Notes: generated by a model not told the origin, from the sequence alone. Shown: positions 8,380 to 17,891, counted from the stretch's first letter. The stretch is DNA of 64,000 bases from Clostridia bacterium (GCA_017621885.1 JAGASD010000032.1:1-64000); one strand, 5' to 3'. A program made the numbers and translations.

Positions 8380-9294
8380 CTAACATTTTATTATAACATC
8401 TGCTAATATCGGGTAGTGGTCGCTGAAAAAAGCCAATTCTTTGTTTGAAAGAATGATGAAGTTTATAACTTTTGCTTCGCCTTTCAGGAAAATATGATCA
8501 ACAAAGGATGCTTTTGCGCTTTTTTCCGTGCCTTCGGAAAGGGAGGCGGCTATATCTTTAATATCCGTAAAGTGAGTCAAAAGGGTTTCGTAGGCTCCGG
8601 CTGAGTTGTTGTCGGAGTCGGAAATTGGTGCGGAATTAAAATCCCCGATGAAAAATACGGGATGCTGATGAGAAAAGTCTTTTGAAAAATCAATGAGGTC
8701 AAAAGCCTGCTGCAAGGGTATATACGAGTCATTTTTATTTAAACTGAAGTGGGTATTAACTACAGTAAAAGTGCTTTTTGTGTTTGTTGCCTCAAAGGTT
8801 GCCCATATATATTTTCTTAAACGCAGGAAGGAGCCTTTTGTGAGAGCTTTTTCGCCGTAGCTTTTGAGAATCAGCCTTTGCGGATTGTAAATTATGGCGG
8901 TCATTGAATTGGTTATTGACGTTTTTACGGGTGAAACGAAGCTGTATTGTGTATTGGCTTTCAGGTAATAATACCAATTGGAGCTCATTTCCTGAATACC
9001 CACAACGTCGGGTGCAAGACTGTTTAAAAGAGAACAAACTCCCTTTGCTCTTGTGTGCGCGGGACTTCCTTCAAAGCCCGGTCCGTCGGATAGAAGGTTA
9101 TACGTCATTATGCGCACAGCGGTGTTGTTATTTGGATGAAGCTGCTTTAATTTCAAAATGGTGTTTTGGGTGCTTCGGGAAAGCTCCGGCATATTGGAAT
9201 TTCTGTAAACAGTGATATGAAATGATATTAACTGAATGGTTATAAGCAGAACCGCACAGAAAATTAAAATGCTTTTTATGATTGCTTTTTTCAT
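8380..9294 (-). CDS. Endonuclease/exonuclease/phosphatase (EEP) family protein, exported or membrane-anchored
   Basis: 304 aa. The N-terminal hydrophobic helix (about residues 5-28) after KK charges acts as signal or anchor. EEP-fold catalytic motifs follow: MTYNLLSD (Asn), VVGIQEMSSNWY (Glu metal ligand), VVNTHFSL (His), FIGDFNSAP (Asp/Asn), VDHIFLKG (Asp-His) and FSDHYPILADV (terminal Asp-His). These are the positions shared by DNase I-like nucleases, sphingomyelinases and inositol phosphatases. Extracytoplasmic location favours a phosphodiesterase acting on lipid, nucleic acid or glycan outside the cell. The specific substrate is unknown. Confidence 0.75.
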   Translation of the reverse strand: MKKAIIKSILIFCAVLLITIQLISFHITVYRNSNMPELSRSTQNTILKLKQLHPNNNTAVRIMTYNLLSDGPGFEGSPAHTRAKGVCSLLNSLAPDVVGIQEMSSNWYYYLKANTQYSFVSPVKTSITNSMTAIIYNPQRLILKSYGEKALTKGSFLRLRKYIWATFEATNTKSTFTVVNTHFSLNKNDSYIPLQQAFDLIDFSKDFSHQHPVFFIGDFNSAPISDSDNNSAGAYETLLTHFTDIKDIAASLSEGTEKSAKASFVDHIFLKGEAKVINFIILSNKELAFFSDHYPILADVIIKC

Positions 9295-9318
9295 AAGACT
9301 AGTATAAGCAGAATAATA

Positions 9319-9348
9319 AAAAATACGGCAATATTTTGCCGTATTTTT
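9319..9348. terminator. Terminator of the ABC/DUF1854 operon
   Basis: The 11-bp stem aaatacggcaa (9321-9331) / ttgccgtattt (9336-9346) has runs of A and T on both sides, so it can work on either strand. It sits 3' of the leftward ABC gene. Confidence 0.75.
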
Positions 9349-9366
9349 TGCGTAAATTATGGAATT

Positions 9367-11523
9367 TTAATGTAAGGAATGAGTCTGTCTCTGAGCTGCA
9401 ACAAGATTACTGTAAATACCACCCATATTTACAAGCTCCTCGTGAGAGCCAACCTCGGCAATTTTACCCTTTTCAATAACCACAAGTCTGTCTGCGTTGC
9501 GAAGAGTTGCAAGTCTGTGAGCAATTGCAATGGTGGTTCTGCCCTCAATAAGCCTTGTCAGAGCTTCCTGAATTTTGATTTCTGTTTCGGGGTCCAGGGA
9601 GCTTGTTGCTTCATCGAGAATCAGAATTTTCGGGTTTTTGAGAATCGCTCTTGCGATACTCACTCTCTGACGCTCACCGCCTGAAAGGGTGTGACCGTTT
9701 TCACCGATTACGGTGTTATATCCGTCAGGGAGCTTTGTAATAAATTCATGGGCGTTTGCCGCCTTGGCTGCTGAAATAACCTCATCGGGTGACGCATCGG
9801 GACGGGCATAGGCTATATTTTCAAATATCGACCCTGAGAAAAGATACGTTTCCTGGAAAACAACGCCTATATTATCACGCAATTCTTTCGGAGATACGGA
9901 TTTAATATCAACACCGCCGATTGTGATTTTACCCATACCCGGGTCATAAAGGCGCATACAGAGGTTAATAACTGTTGACTTACCTGCACCCGAATGTCCT
10001 ACAAGACCAATCATTTCGCCCGGCTCAATATGAAGATTGATATTTTTTAATACGGGCTCGTATGATTTGTAGCCGAAGGTTACGTTTTCAAAATCAATGG
10101 ACTGAGATGCATCAATTTTTACGTCGCTGTCACAAACCTCGGAGTTAGCTTCATCATCCAGTATTTCATAGATTTTTACAAGGCTTGTGGTGCAGTCTGC
10201 AAGTCGTCTGGGGAACATTGAAAGCCATCGCAGCGGTGCGTAAAGATAAGCAAGGTAAAGATTGAAACGGGTTAACTCACCAAGCGTCAACGTGCCGTCA
10301 AGAACCATTTTACCGCCTATTATAAGCACAAGAAATTCACCAAGAGCCATAAAGTTACCTACAAGGGGGAAGGAAACAGCCCAGAATTTTTCGTTTGAAG
10401 CACTTACGTCGGCAAGCTTTTTGGAAACCTTTGCGAATTTGTCTATTTCTCTTTCTTCATTACCAAATGATTTTACAACACGGATGCCTTTGATGATGTC
10501 GTGGAGAATTGACGTTGCTTTTGAATTAATTCGCCATTGCTTGAAATAGCGTACACGGGTTGCGTGGCGAAATTGCGTCATCATAAAAACGCCGAGGGGA
10601 ATGGGTAGAAGCACAACAACGGTAAGAAGCACGTTGGTTCTGAAAAGAATTATCAGAACAACCGTCAGCATAATTACCTGCTGAATAAGGTAACGCCCTT
10701 GCTGGTTGAAAAATTCCTTAACCCTTTCCGTGTCGTGAGTGACCCTGTGAATAAGATTACCTGCGGACCTTTTTGACATTGACGTCAGAGAAAGCTCCTG
10801 GATTTTTTCATAAACAATGTTACGAAGGTCTGAGGAAAAGTGTGAGCCGATTTTGTTGGAAATACGTGAGCTGAAAATGTTGAGCACCTGAGAAAGTGCA
10901 AAAAGAACAGCCATTATAACCGCGATTGAAATCACACCCGTTGAACGGGATTGGAAAAAAGGTGTTGATTCGGCGGTGGGCACAAGGTAATCGTCAATAA
11001 GCACGGAGTTGAAAAGCGGCATTATTGCACCGATTACATTGGCAAGAGTAAGCAAAAGACCTGTGCCTATAAGGGGCTTTACATAGGGCTTGAAATATCC
11101 GAAGGCTCTCGAAAAAACATATGATTTTTTCACGCAGAACATACACATATTCATTCCGCGCAGATAATGTCTGTGGCATTTGGGACAAACAGGTAAATCT
11201 GAGGTGTTAATGTCAAGAGTTTCGCCTGTTTCAAAAAGGTGGTTAAGCACTTTTACAAATTCACCTATTTCACCGACCCACGTCATTGAAAAACGGCAGA
11301 TGTGGATGTTTTCGCTTCCGTCGTCCTTTGCGCCTTTCGGCTTCAGCTCAAGTCTTCCGCAACCAACGTCGGTGTACTGAACTGCCTCCTCCATATCGGA
11401 AATATTATATTTTTCTTCTTTGCCCTCAAGCTCTTTTGTGATTACACCGTCTTTTAACGTGAGGGTTCCTTCACAGTTTTTGCCTTGGGGCGAAATGTCA
11501 AAGTGAGCAAAAATCTTTTTCAT
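9367..11523 (-). CDS. ABC exporter half-transporter with N-terminal PH-like domain and zinc ribbon
   Basis: About 718 aa. An unusual N-terminal domain of about 110 residues resembles a small PH-like beta fold and is followed by a zinc ribbon CPKCHRHYLRGMNMCMFC (Cys 113, 116, 127, 130). Then come six predicted membrane helices of a type-1 exporter (about 145-430) and a nucleotide-binding domain with Walker A GHSGAGKST, Q-loop VFQETYLFSG, signature LSGGERQRVSIARAI and Walker B KILILDEATSSLD. The partner is probably the 804-aa half-transporter upstream, with the same layout, giving a heterodimer. The ATG at 11523 is two nt past the DUF1854 stop; an in-frame TTG at 11529 would overlap it. The cargo is unknown. 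Confidence 0.85.
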   Translation of the reverse strand: MKKIFAHFDISPQGKNCEGTLTLKDGVITKELEGKEEKYNISDMEEAVQYTDVGCGRLELKPKGAKDDGSENIHICRFSMTWVGEIGEFVKVLNHLFETGETLDINTSDLPVCPKCHRHYLRGMNMCMFCVKKSYVFSRAFGYFKPYVKPLIGTGLLLTLANVIGAIMPLFNSVLIDDYLVPTAESTPFFQSRSTGVISIAVIMAVLFALSQVLNIFSSRISNKIGSHFSSDLRNIVYEKIQELSLTSMSKRSAGNLIHRVTHDTERVKEFFNQQGRYLIQQVIMLTVVLIILFRTNVLLTVVVLLPIPLGVFMMTQFRHATRVRYFKQWRINSKATSILHDIIKGIRVVKSFGNEEREIDKFAKVSKKLADVSASNEKFWAVSFPLVGNFMALGEFLVLIIGGKMVLDGTLTLGELTRFNLYLAYLYAPLRWLSMFPRRLADCTTSLVKIYEILDDEANSEVCDSDVKIDASQSIDFENVTFGYKSYEPVLKNINLHIEPGEMIGLVGHSGAGKSTVINLCMRLYDPGMGKITIGGVDIKSVSPKELRDNIGVVFQETYLFSGSIFENIAYARPDASPDEVISAAKAANAHEFITKLPDGYNTVIGENGHTLSGGERQRVSIARAILKNPKILILDEATSSLDPETEIKIQEALTRLIEGRTTIAIAHRLATLRNADRLVVIEKGKIAEVGSHEELVNMGGIYSNLVAAQRQTHSLH

Positions 11524-11525
11524 AA

Positions 11526-12029
11526 TCAATACAAATAAGGTTCAAGAAGTCGTTTGCTTTTTGGTTCTGTTTTTTCAAATTCGGGGATAACATATCTGTT
11601 ACCGTCCATATCAAATATGAGAAGTGTATCGTCTGATGCAAAACGCATATTTCTTGTAATGTCACGTACCGTAAAATTCTTTTCTTTTCCGTCAACAACA
11701 GTCTGGAAATAAAAGTGACCCATACGCTCTTTAACACTTTTTATGGATGTAACGGTAGGGCAGTAGTAACGGCTTTCAAGCTCTTTCTTTGCGCTTTCGC
11801 AAGAGGTCTTTTCAAGGTCGTTAAGATTCCTTATAATACCGATTTCCTTATCGTCAATATCGTGTACGCAAATGTATTCATCTGTGAGAGAGTAGGGATA
11901 GGTACGTATAAGCTTTATTCTGCCTTTTTCTTCACCGTTGAGTGTCATAATAAGAAAGCCGTTGCTGTTAAAGGAAAAAACGCATTTTTCGGGATTTAAA
12001 AATTCAATTGTAAGTTTATCGGTTTTCAT
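11526..12029 (-). CDS. DUF1854 family protein
   Basis: 167 aa. The sequence matches my memory of DUF1854: IRTYPYSLTDEYICVHDIDDKEIG early, IIRNLNDLEKTS, then ELESRYYCPTVTSIKSVKER, RDITRNMRF, TLLIFDMDGNRYVIP and a closing SKRLLEPYL. ATG 12029 is chosen because AAAGGAG lies 11 nt upstream; an earlier ATG at 12062 would overlap the preceding gene further. The gene overlaps the upstream ABC gene by 14 nt and abuts the downstream ABC gene, so the three are translationally coupled. In proteobacteria DUF1854 is annotated beside a cyanophycin-associated ABC transporter; no cyanophycin gene is present here. It is probably a soluble regulatory or adaptor subunit of the transporter. Confidence 0.75.
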   Translation of the reverse strand: MKTDKLTIEFLNPEKCVFSFNSNGFLIMTLNGEEKGRIKLIRTYPYSLTDEYICVHDIDDKEIGIIRNLNDLEKTSCESAKKELESRYYCPTVTSIKSVKERMGHFYFQTVVDGKEKNFTVRDITRNMRFASDDTLLIFDMDGNRYVIPEFEKTEPKSKRLLEPYLY

Positions 12030-14430
12030 TTTGCTCTTTCTCCTTTTCAGTATCTGCATCATCTTCAGAGGCTTCTTCGCCTATACCTATGAAACGAAGT
12101 GCTTCCTCCTGAAGCTTGAACATATTGTAATAAGCACCTTTTTTCTCCATAAGCTCATCATAAGTGCCGAATTCAATACATTCACCGTCGTCAATTACCG
12201 CTAATTTATCCGCATCACGCAGGGTGGAAAGTCTGTGTGCAATTGCAATTGTTGTTCTGCCTTCTTTAAGCTCGGATAAGGAGTTTTGAATATTGCGCTC
12301 AGTTTCCGTATCCATTGCGGCGGTTGCTTCATCAAGAATAAGAATTTTCGGGTTCTGTATAATTGTACGGGCAATGGAGATTCTTTGTCTTTCACCGCCC
12401 GAAAGACTCTGACCGCCTGAACCTACGTATGTTTCGTAGCCGTCGGGGAGCTTTGTGATGAAATTATGTGCCGAAGCTGCTTTTGCCGCCGCAATAACCT
12501 CATCGTTGGTGGCATCGGGCTTTGCGTAACGGATGTTATCGGCAATTGTACCCATAAAGAGGAATATATCCTGCGAAACAATGCCGATATTACGACGTAA
12601 TTGCTTTGACGATAATTCCTTTACGTCAATACCGTCTATTTTTACAACACCCTCTTTAGGGTCGTAAAGCCTTGCAATAAGGTTTGAAAGTGTGGTTTTG
12701 CCTGCTCCCGTTTTACCTACAATACCGAGCATTTCGCCTGCTTCAATTCTAAGCGAAAGATTTTTGATAATCGGGTGTGCAGGCTCGTATTCAAACTGCA
12801 ATTCATTAAGCTCAACAGAGCCTTTGAAATCCTCAAGCACTATTGGGTTTTCTTTGTCGCAGACATCGGGCTCCGTATCCATAATCTCAAATACTCGCTG
12901 AGAAGAGTCTACACAGCGCGCCCACCAGGTGGTAACCCAAGACAAAAACTCAATTGGCGCCTGAAGCATCTGAAGATACACAACAAACGTAAGAAGCTCA
13001 CCGACGGTTAATTCGTTTGTTTTAACAACCATCATACCGCCCACACCCAGAACAACCGCGCTGATAATATAAATGGCAATTGACAGTATGGGGAAAACGG
13101 TGCTTTCCGTGTTCGCAGACGTAATTTCAGCCTTTAAAAGCCCGGTGCTTATTTTACCGAATTGGTTTAACTCCTCGTCTTCTTTTGAGAAGGCTTTGAT
13201 TATTCTGTGACCGTTGATATTGTCACTGACTTTTGAGGTGAGGCGGGCATTCTGCACCCATACTTTGTGATGCAGTTTTCTGAATTTTTTGTTTACTATG
13301 GGATAAATGAACAAAATCAATGCCGTAGCACCCAGAATCAGGAGGGTGAGCTTAACGCTTATGAAAAACATTATCACAACAAGCCCGATTACCGTGAAGG
13401 CGTTGGCAATAAGGTAAGGAAAGCCGTCAACAAAGAACCAGTAAATGTTATTTGCGTCGCGTGTTACTCTGTCCATAAGCGAGCCCGTTTGCTTGTGGGT
13501 GTAAAAACCCACCGAAAGCTTTTGCATCGCTTTGAAAATCTTAAGCTTGATTCCGTAAACGACCTCGGGCAGAATGCCTGCGACAATATATTGATAAAAC
13601 AGCGTGAATAACTGATTTGCAATTTTTAACGCAGCCATTGTAATAACAACGGTAACAAGTCCCTTGAAAAGTACGTCATACGGTGCGGTATTGCCTGTGT
13701 TCAACACTTCATCATAAAGCTTTTGTGTGGAAACACGTGGGATTATTATGTTAATTGTGCTGCTGACAAGCACGGCAAAAATCATAAAAATCATCTTGAA
13801 TTTTACTTCACCGAAAAACGAAAACAACCTTTTTACGGTTGAGCGCTTGTCTACACAGTCCTTGCAATATTTAAGGCCCTTAGGAATGGGTTCGCCGCAT
13901 TTCTCACAGGTGTTACCCGTATCCTCACTAAGATATTGCTCGTGCGAATTACCGTTTTTGAATGCGTTGAATATTTTTCTGAAATTATCAGCCTTTTCCA
14001 GAAGACCTATTGAAAAATAGCCCAAGGAATAATACTCACCCTTGAATGTGTATGTCAGCTGACCCGTTGCAAGATATTGCTCTGTGTGAAGCTCATCTGT
14101 TTCGTCAATGGGAATGGCGACAAGGCTTTCAATCTCGGGCTTGAAATCAGTTTTTTTATTCTTTTTCTTTTCCTTTTTCTTTTCCAGAAAGTCGGCATCC
14201 TTAAAACGTATTTTATATATACCCTTACGGTCGAAGAATATAAAAACGTTGCCGTATTCTTCCGCATCGGCCATATCTGTTTTGAAAGAATATACAGCGT
14301 CGGAGGTATCAAGTTGTTTTTCTTCTAAAACCTCTTTGATAAAACCGGGAATTATCTCTTTTTTTTCTGCAGTTTTTTTCGGAGGTTTTTTTAAATGAAG
14401 CTTGTAAAGGATTTTGTTAACTATTTCCAT
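12016..14430 (-). CDS. ABC exporter half-transporter with N-terminal sensor-like domain and zinc ribbon
   Basis: 804 aa. The N-terminal region of about 165 residues (YGNVFIFFDRKGIYKIRF, QLTYTFKGEYYSLGYFSIG) looks like a PH-type beta fold interrupted by a lysine-rich loop. A zinc ribbon CEKCGEPIPKGLKYCKDC follows (Cys 175, 178, 189, 192). Membrane helices span about 210-500, and the ATPase domain has GKTGAGKTTL, SQDIFLFMGTI, LSGGERQRISIARTI and ILILDEATAAMD. ATG follows CCGGAGTC. It is first in the operon, before DUF1854 and the second half-transporter. Both ATPase sites look complete in each half, unlike many heterodimeric exporters with one degenerate site. Cargo is unknown. Confidence 0.85.
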   Translation of the reverse strand: MEIVNKILYKLHLKKPPKKTAEKKEIIPGFIKEVLEEKQLDTSDAVYSFKTDMADAEEYGNVFIFFDRKGIYKIRFKDADFLEKKKEKKKNKKTDFKPEIESLVAIPIDETDELHTEQYLATGQLTYTFKGEYYSLGYFSIGLLEKADNFRKIFNAFKNGNSHEQYLSEDTGNTCEKCGEPIPKGLKYCKDCVDKRSTVKRLFSFFGEVKFKMIFMIFAVLVSSTINIIIPRVSTQKLYDEVLNTGNTAPYDVLFKGLVTVVITMAALKIANQLFTLFYQYIVAGILPEVVYGIKLKIFKAMQKLSVGFYTHKQTGSLMDRVTRDANNIYWFFVDGFPYLIANAFTVIGLVVIMFFISVKLTLLILGATALILFIYPIVNKKFRKLHHKVWVQNARLTSKVSDNINGHRIIKAFSKEDEELNQFGKISTGLLKAEITSANTESTVFPILSIAIYIISAVVLGVGGMMVVKTNELTVGELLTFVVYLQMLQAPIEFLSWVTTWWARCVDSSQRVFEIMDTEPDVCDKENPIVLEDFKGSVELNELQFEYEPAHPIIKNLSLRIEAGEMLGIVGKTGAGKTTLSNLIARLYDPKEGVVKIDGIDVKELSSKQLRRNIGIVSQDIFLFMGTIADNIRYAKPDATNDEVIAAAKAASAHNFITKLPDGYETYVGSGGQSLSGGERQRISIARTIIQNPKILILDEATAAMDTETERNIQNSLSELKEGRTTIAIAHRLSTLRDADKLAVIDDGECIEFGTYDELMEKKGAYYNMFKLQEEALRFIGIGEEASEDDADTEKEKEQNENR

Positions 14431-14466
14431 TTTTGACTCCGGATTAATAAAAATTTTGTGTGCAGT

Positions 14467-14495
14467 ATTTTATCACAAAAATATTGACATAACAA
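14467..14495 (-). promoter_or_regulatory. Sigma-A promoter of the ABC/DUF1854 operon
   Basis: Minus strand TTGTTA-N17-TAAAAT, about 37 nt upstream of ATG 14430. Confidence 0.45.
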
Positions 14496-14638
14496 GTAAA
14501 TTCAGGAAATATTGAAGAAATATTAACAATATTATAACAAGAGTAATGTAATTTATTGCATAATGTATAATGTCGCATTGCAGTATTTGTTTAAATTGAA
14601 GAAAATTTAACAAAGATTATTATTTGACGAAACTGTGA

Positions 14639-14667
14639 TTGACTTTGATTGATTTTTTTTATATAAT
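14639..14667 (+). promoter_or_regulatory. Sigma-A promoter of the acyltransferase gene
   Basis: TTGACT (14639-14644), 17-nt spacer, TATAAT (14662-14667). The leader to the ATG at 14767 is about 95 nt. The rest of the 335-bp divergent spacer (14431-14766) shows no gene. Confidence 0.7.
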
Positions 14668-14766
14668 GGCAATGTAAATTATTGGGTGGAAATTTTGCAA
14701 ATTGTTCTTTTGGGAATTTTCACCAAATACGGTTTTAGTCATAGTTTTTTTTGAAGGTGTGTGTTT

Positions 14767-15696
14767 ATGGGCGTTAAAAGCGTTACAAGATTCGGTATTC
14801 AGCGTAAAATTGTTGCCAATATGACAACTGAAAGTTGGCAGAATATTCCTCACGTAAGTTATCTTTTTGAACCTGATGTTACCGATTTTGTTGCAGAATT
14901 TAAAAAGTTTACATCAGAGAATAAAAGTCCTAACGGCAATAAGGTTACCTTTAATGCGGTGCTTCTTAAAGCTATTGCTGAGGCAATTGAGGTTGACCCG
15001 ATGATAAATGCTCATATGCATTATGAAAAAGGTCTTGTAAGAGGTAAGGTAACAGTATACGATAACATTGACATTTCCGTGCCTTGGACCTTGCCCAGCG
15101 GTGAAATGATGACAATTACAATGAAGGATATGGGCAACAAGACCCTTATGGAAATTGCCGATTACCAGGCAGATATTAACTACAGACTTGAAAAAACCAA
15201 TCTTACGGAAGCTCTTTATTCTGTTTCTTACCGCGATACTATTGATGAGCTTAAAAAAGGTCATATTCTTAAAGCTTTAAAAAGGCTTTATGGTGCCAAT
15301 ACCAATAAGCGCCACAAAATTCATCTTCTTAAAGGTGCCGAGAAAAAAGCATACGAAGCTATTCCCGAAACCGACAGAATTACATACAAGGACCTTAAAC
15401 AAGGTACTATTACCGTTTCAAATATCGGTGCCGATTCAAGAGGTCTTGCAGGTGAATGTGCTATGCTTATGGTTATCCCTCCTCAGATTTGTGCAATCGG
15501 TATAGGTGCTTTGCAGAGAAAACCTGTTGTTATTACTGATGATGACGGAAATGAAAATGTTGAAATAAGAACAATACTTCCCATCAATATTTGCTTTGAC
15601 CACAGAGCACTTGACTTTGGTGAGGTAAGACCCTTCCTTACAAAGCTTGATGAGTTTTTCCGCAATCCGAAGGAAATACTTAACCACAATGCTTGA
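14767..15696 (+). CDS. 2-oxoacid dehydrogenase E2-type acyltransferase domain protein without lipoyl domain
   Basis: 309 aa consisting only of the catalytic domain of dihydrolipoamide acyltransferases (chloramphenicol-acetyltransferase-like fold). Visible are RKIVANMTTESWQNIPHVSY at the start, VTFNAVLLKAIAEAIE, GTITVSNIGADSRGLAGECA and the catalytic FDHRALDFGEVRPFL (His and Asp of the HxxxD motif). There is no lipoyl or E3-binding domain and no E1/E3 genes nearby, so it is not part of a normal dehydrogenase complex. Such stand-alone domains occur in Clostridia; the acyl acceptor is unknown. ATG 14767 is chosen because GAAGGTG precedes it by 7 nt; the GTG at 14761 is too close. Ends at a terminator. 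Confidence 0.8.
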   Translation: MGVKSVTRFGIQRKIVANMTTESWQNIPHVSYLFEPDVTDFVAEFKKFTSENKSPNGNKVTFNAVLLKAIAEAIEVDPMINAHMHYEKGLVRGKVTVYDNIDISVPWTLPSGEMMTITMKDMGNKTLMEIADYQADINYRLEKTNLTEALYSVSYRDTIDELKKGHILKALKRLYGANTNKRHKIHLLKGAEKKAYEAIPETDRITYKDLKQGTITVSNIGADSRGLAGECAMLMVIPPQICAIGIGALQRKPVVITDDDGNENVEIRTILPINICFDHRALDFGEVRPFLTKLDEFFRNPKEILNHNA

Positions 15697-15702
15697 TTTT
15701 TT

Positions 15703-15736
15703 AGCCTTGCAACGTTTTTGTTGCAAGGCTTTTTCT
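15703..15736 (+). terminator. Rho-independent terminator
   Basis: Stem agccttgcaac (15703-15713) / gttgcaaggct (15720-15730) followed by ttttc. Confidence 0.85.
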
Positions 15737-15763
15737 TGTTAATAAATTGTTTACTTAATTTTG

Positions 15764-15792
15764 TTGAATTGAGTTGAATAGTGTGATATAAT
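15764..15792 (+). promoter_or_regulatory. Sigma-A promoter of the peptidoglycan-binding protein gene
   Basis: TTGAAT (15764-15769), 17-nt spacer, perfect TATAAT (15787-15792), 39 nt before the start codon. Confidence 0.7.
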
Positions 15793-15830
15793 GCATTAAA
15801 TGTATTATTGTGACTTTAAGGATGGAGATT

Positions 15831-16964
15831 ATGAATAAAAAGATTATTGCTTTTTGTGTTGCCGTTGTAATGAGCTGTTCTGCCATTGCTGTTACAGGCA
15901 GTAAGCTTTCGGACGGTATTAAAACTGATGTTTCAACAGCTGTTGTTGAGCAACACTATAATTCGGCTGACGGTATGAGAACGGGCAACCGTGATGAAGC
16001 TGCTGATATGAACGACGGAGGAAGCAACACCGTCAGCACAACTGCGGCTCCCGCAACAACGGGCTCATCGGGACTTGATATTGACCTGGGCGGTCTTCTC
16101 GGCGGCTCCGGTGATGGCGGTCTTCTCGGCGGCTCGGGCGGTCTCGGTGACCTTGGCAGCTTTGGCAGCATAGGTGAGATTTTCGGTGACGGTTCCGACG
16201 TTATCGGAAGCATTTTCAGCGGAGCTACACCCTCACAGAATAATCAGGAAACTGTTCCCGTAACGCAGAACCCCGGCTATAATACAAATTATCTTGACCC
16301 TGTTCCTGCAGCAACCTACGTTCAGTCGCAGACACCGAGCATTGACACAGGGGCATCCGTTGGCACAAACTTACCTGTGTCTCAAGCGGATTCTACCGTA
16401 TCATCAGATTTTGGTGCAGGTGTAAACACAACCTATAACCCTTACGCAAAACCAAAGGATGTTATTAACCCCGGTGACAGCGGTGAAGGTGTGAAGTGGG
16501 TTCAGTGGATTTTAATGTTTACAAATTACGGACTTCAGAACAAAACAATTGACGGAAATTATGATGAAGAAACTGTTGAAGCGGTAAAAAAATTCCAGAA
16601 GGAACAAGGTCTTACTGATGACGGTATCATAAACGAAGCAACGGCAGATAAGCTTGAAATTTTATATTTTCAGCATTCAATGACACTCACAACCGTTGCA
16701 CCTTCGGCAGCAACAACTGTTCCGCAGACTACGGCCGTTGCTGATGAGGATGATGAAAAAGGTGTATCAACAGCGGTTATTATTGCTGTTATTGCGGCAA
16801 TCTGGTGTGTTGCAATCGGCGTGATTGTTGCTATTCTTATTATAAGAAAGAAAAAGAGTAGGGTTGAGTCAGGTGACACTTCTTCAGATAAAGAGGCAGG
16901 TGCAGATTCATCCGGCGGAGAGATGAATCTTTCAGACCTTTTTGAAGAAGCAAACAAGGAATAA
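15831..16964 (+). CDS. Membrane-anchored protein with peptidoglycan-binding domain
   Basis: 377 aa. A signal peptide (NKKIIAFCVAVVMSCSAIAV) is followed by a disordered region with Gly-rich repeats (GGLLGGSGDGGLLGGSGGLG) and Pro/Thr-rich stretches. Next comes a PG_binding_1 domain (PGDSGEGVKWVQWILM ... VKKFQKEQGLTDDGIINEAT, about residues 210-275). A Thr/Ala linker then leads to one C-terminal membrane helix (about 312-335), a RKKKSR stop-transfer and an acidic cytoplasmic tail. It probably ties the membrane to the cell wall. ATG 15831 follows AAGGATGGAG; the upstream in-frame GTG at 15810 lacks a site. The deacetylase gene starts 36 nt downstream. Confidence 0.75.
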   Translation: MNKKIIAFCVAVVMSCSAIAVTGSKLSDGIKTDVSTAVVEQHYNSADGMRTGNRDEAADMNDGGSNTVSTTAAPATTGSSGLDIDLGGLLGGSGDGGLLGGSGGLGDLGSFGSIGEIFGDGSDVIGSIFSGATPSQNNQETVPVTQNPGYNTNYLDPVPAATYVQSQTPSIDTGASVGTNLPVSQADSTVSSDFGAGVNTTYNPYAKPKDVINPGDSGEGVKWVQWILMFTNYGLQNKTIDGNYDEETVEAVKKFQKEQGLTDDGIINEATADKLEILYFQHSMTLTTVAPSAATTVPQTTAVADEDDEKGVSTAVIIAVIAAIWCVAIGVIVAILIIRKKKSRVESGDTSSDKEAGADSSGGEMNLSDLFEEANKE

Positions 16965-17000
16965 ATATATAGCTTATAAGCTGTTTCGGAGCGTGATTTT

Positions 17001-17891
17001 ATGGATAAATATTTGATTATCAATGCCGATGATTACGGTATGTGCCATTCTGCCAACCTTGCAGTTGCGGATTTGTTTCAAAAGGGAGGTATCACATCTT
17101 CAACAATTATGACTCCTTGCTGCTGGGCAAAGGAGGCAGGCAAATGGGTGGCCGAGCACCCCGAGTATGCAGTAGGTGTGCATCTTACCTTTACAAGCGA
17201 ATGGGGGAATTACAGATGGAGCCCCATTGCTCAGGGTGATACAAGCTCATTGCGTGACAGTGAAGATTTTATGTACCACGAATCTGATGAGTTTGAAAAG
17301 AATTGTGATATAGACCAGGTTGAAAAAGAAATAAGAGCGCAGATTGAAAGATTTAAGTCATTCGGTGTTACTCCTTCTCATATTGATAACCATATGGGTT
17401 CCCTCTACGGTATTGAAACAGGTAGATTTGAGCTTCTTAATCTTACACTTGCAATTGCAGGTGAATACGGTCTTCCGTTCCGTTTCCCCGGTACGTTTGT
17501 ACCCGAGATGTTTGCAAATGATACCCTTGCCGTGAAAATTGACCTTGATATGATTAAAATGTTCTACGGTAAGGTTCTTGATTTTGCAAAGGCAAACGGT
17601 GTTGCAATGCCCGATTTTCTTATCCCCGGCGAATGGAACGGGCCTCAGAATGACAGCTATGAAAACTTTAAGGAATATATTTACGAGCTTTATAAATCCT
17701 TCCCCAACGGTGTAACCGAAACCTATATTCATCCCGCTCTTGAAAGTGATGAATTGAAAGGGATTTCGGGAGCGTGGCATCGCAGAGTGTGGGAGCATAA
17801 GCTTTTCTCTGACCCTCAGACTCTTCAGCATATTAAGGCTTGCGGAATACAGCTTATCAATTACAGAGATTTAGCTGAAATGAAAAAATAA
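17001..17891 (+). CDS. ChbG/YdjC-family carbohydrate deacetylase
   Basis: 296 aa. Family motifs are LIINADDYGMCHSANLAV (Asp-Asp metal site), VGVHLTFTSEWG (His), PSHIDNHMGS (His-x-x-x-His) and TYIHPALESDELK. ChbG-type enzymes remove acetyl groups from N-acetylglucosamine-containing oligosaccharides such as chitobiose, using a divalent metal in the cytoplasm. nagA (44020-45183) and the glucosaminidase (41511) in this window give a plausible GlcNAc context. The gene follows the peptidoglycan-binding protein by 36 nt and ends at a strong terminator that also marks the left side of the phage element. Confidence 0.8.
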   Translation: MDKYLIINADDYGMCHSANLAVADLFQKGGITSSTIMTPCCWAKEAGKWVAEHPEYAVGVHLTFTSEWGNYRWSPIAQGDTSSLRDSEDFMYHESDEFEKNCDIDQVEKEIRAQIERFKSFGVTPSHIDNHMGSLYGIETGRFELLNLTLAIAGEYGLPFRFPGTFVPEMFANDTLAVKIDLDMIKMFYGKVLDFAKANGVAMPDFLIPGEWNGPQNDSYENFKEYIYELYKSFPNGVTETYIHPALESDELKGISGAWHRRVWEHKLFSDPQTLQHIKACGIQLINYRDLAEMKK

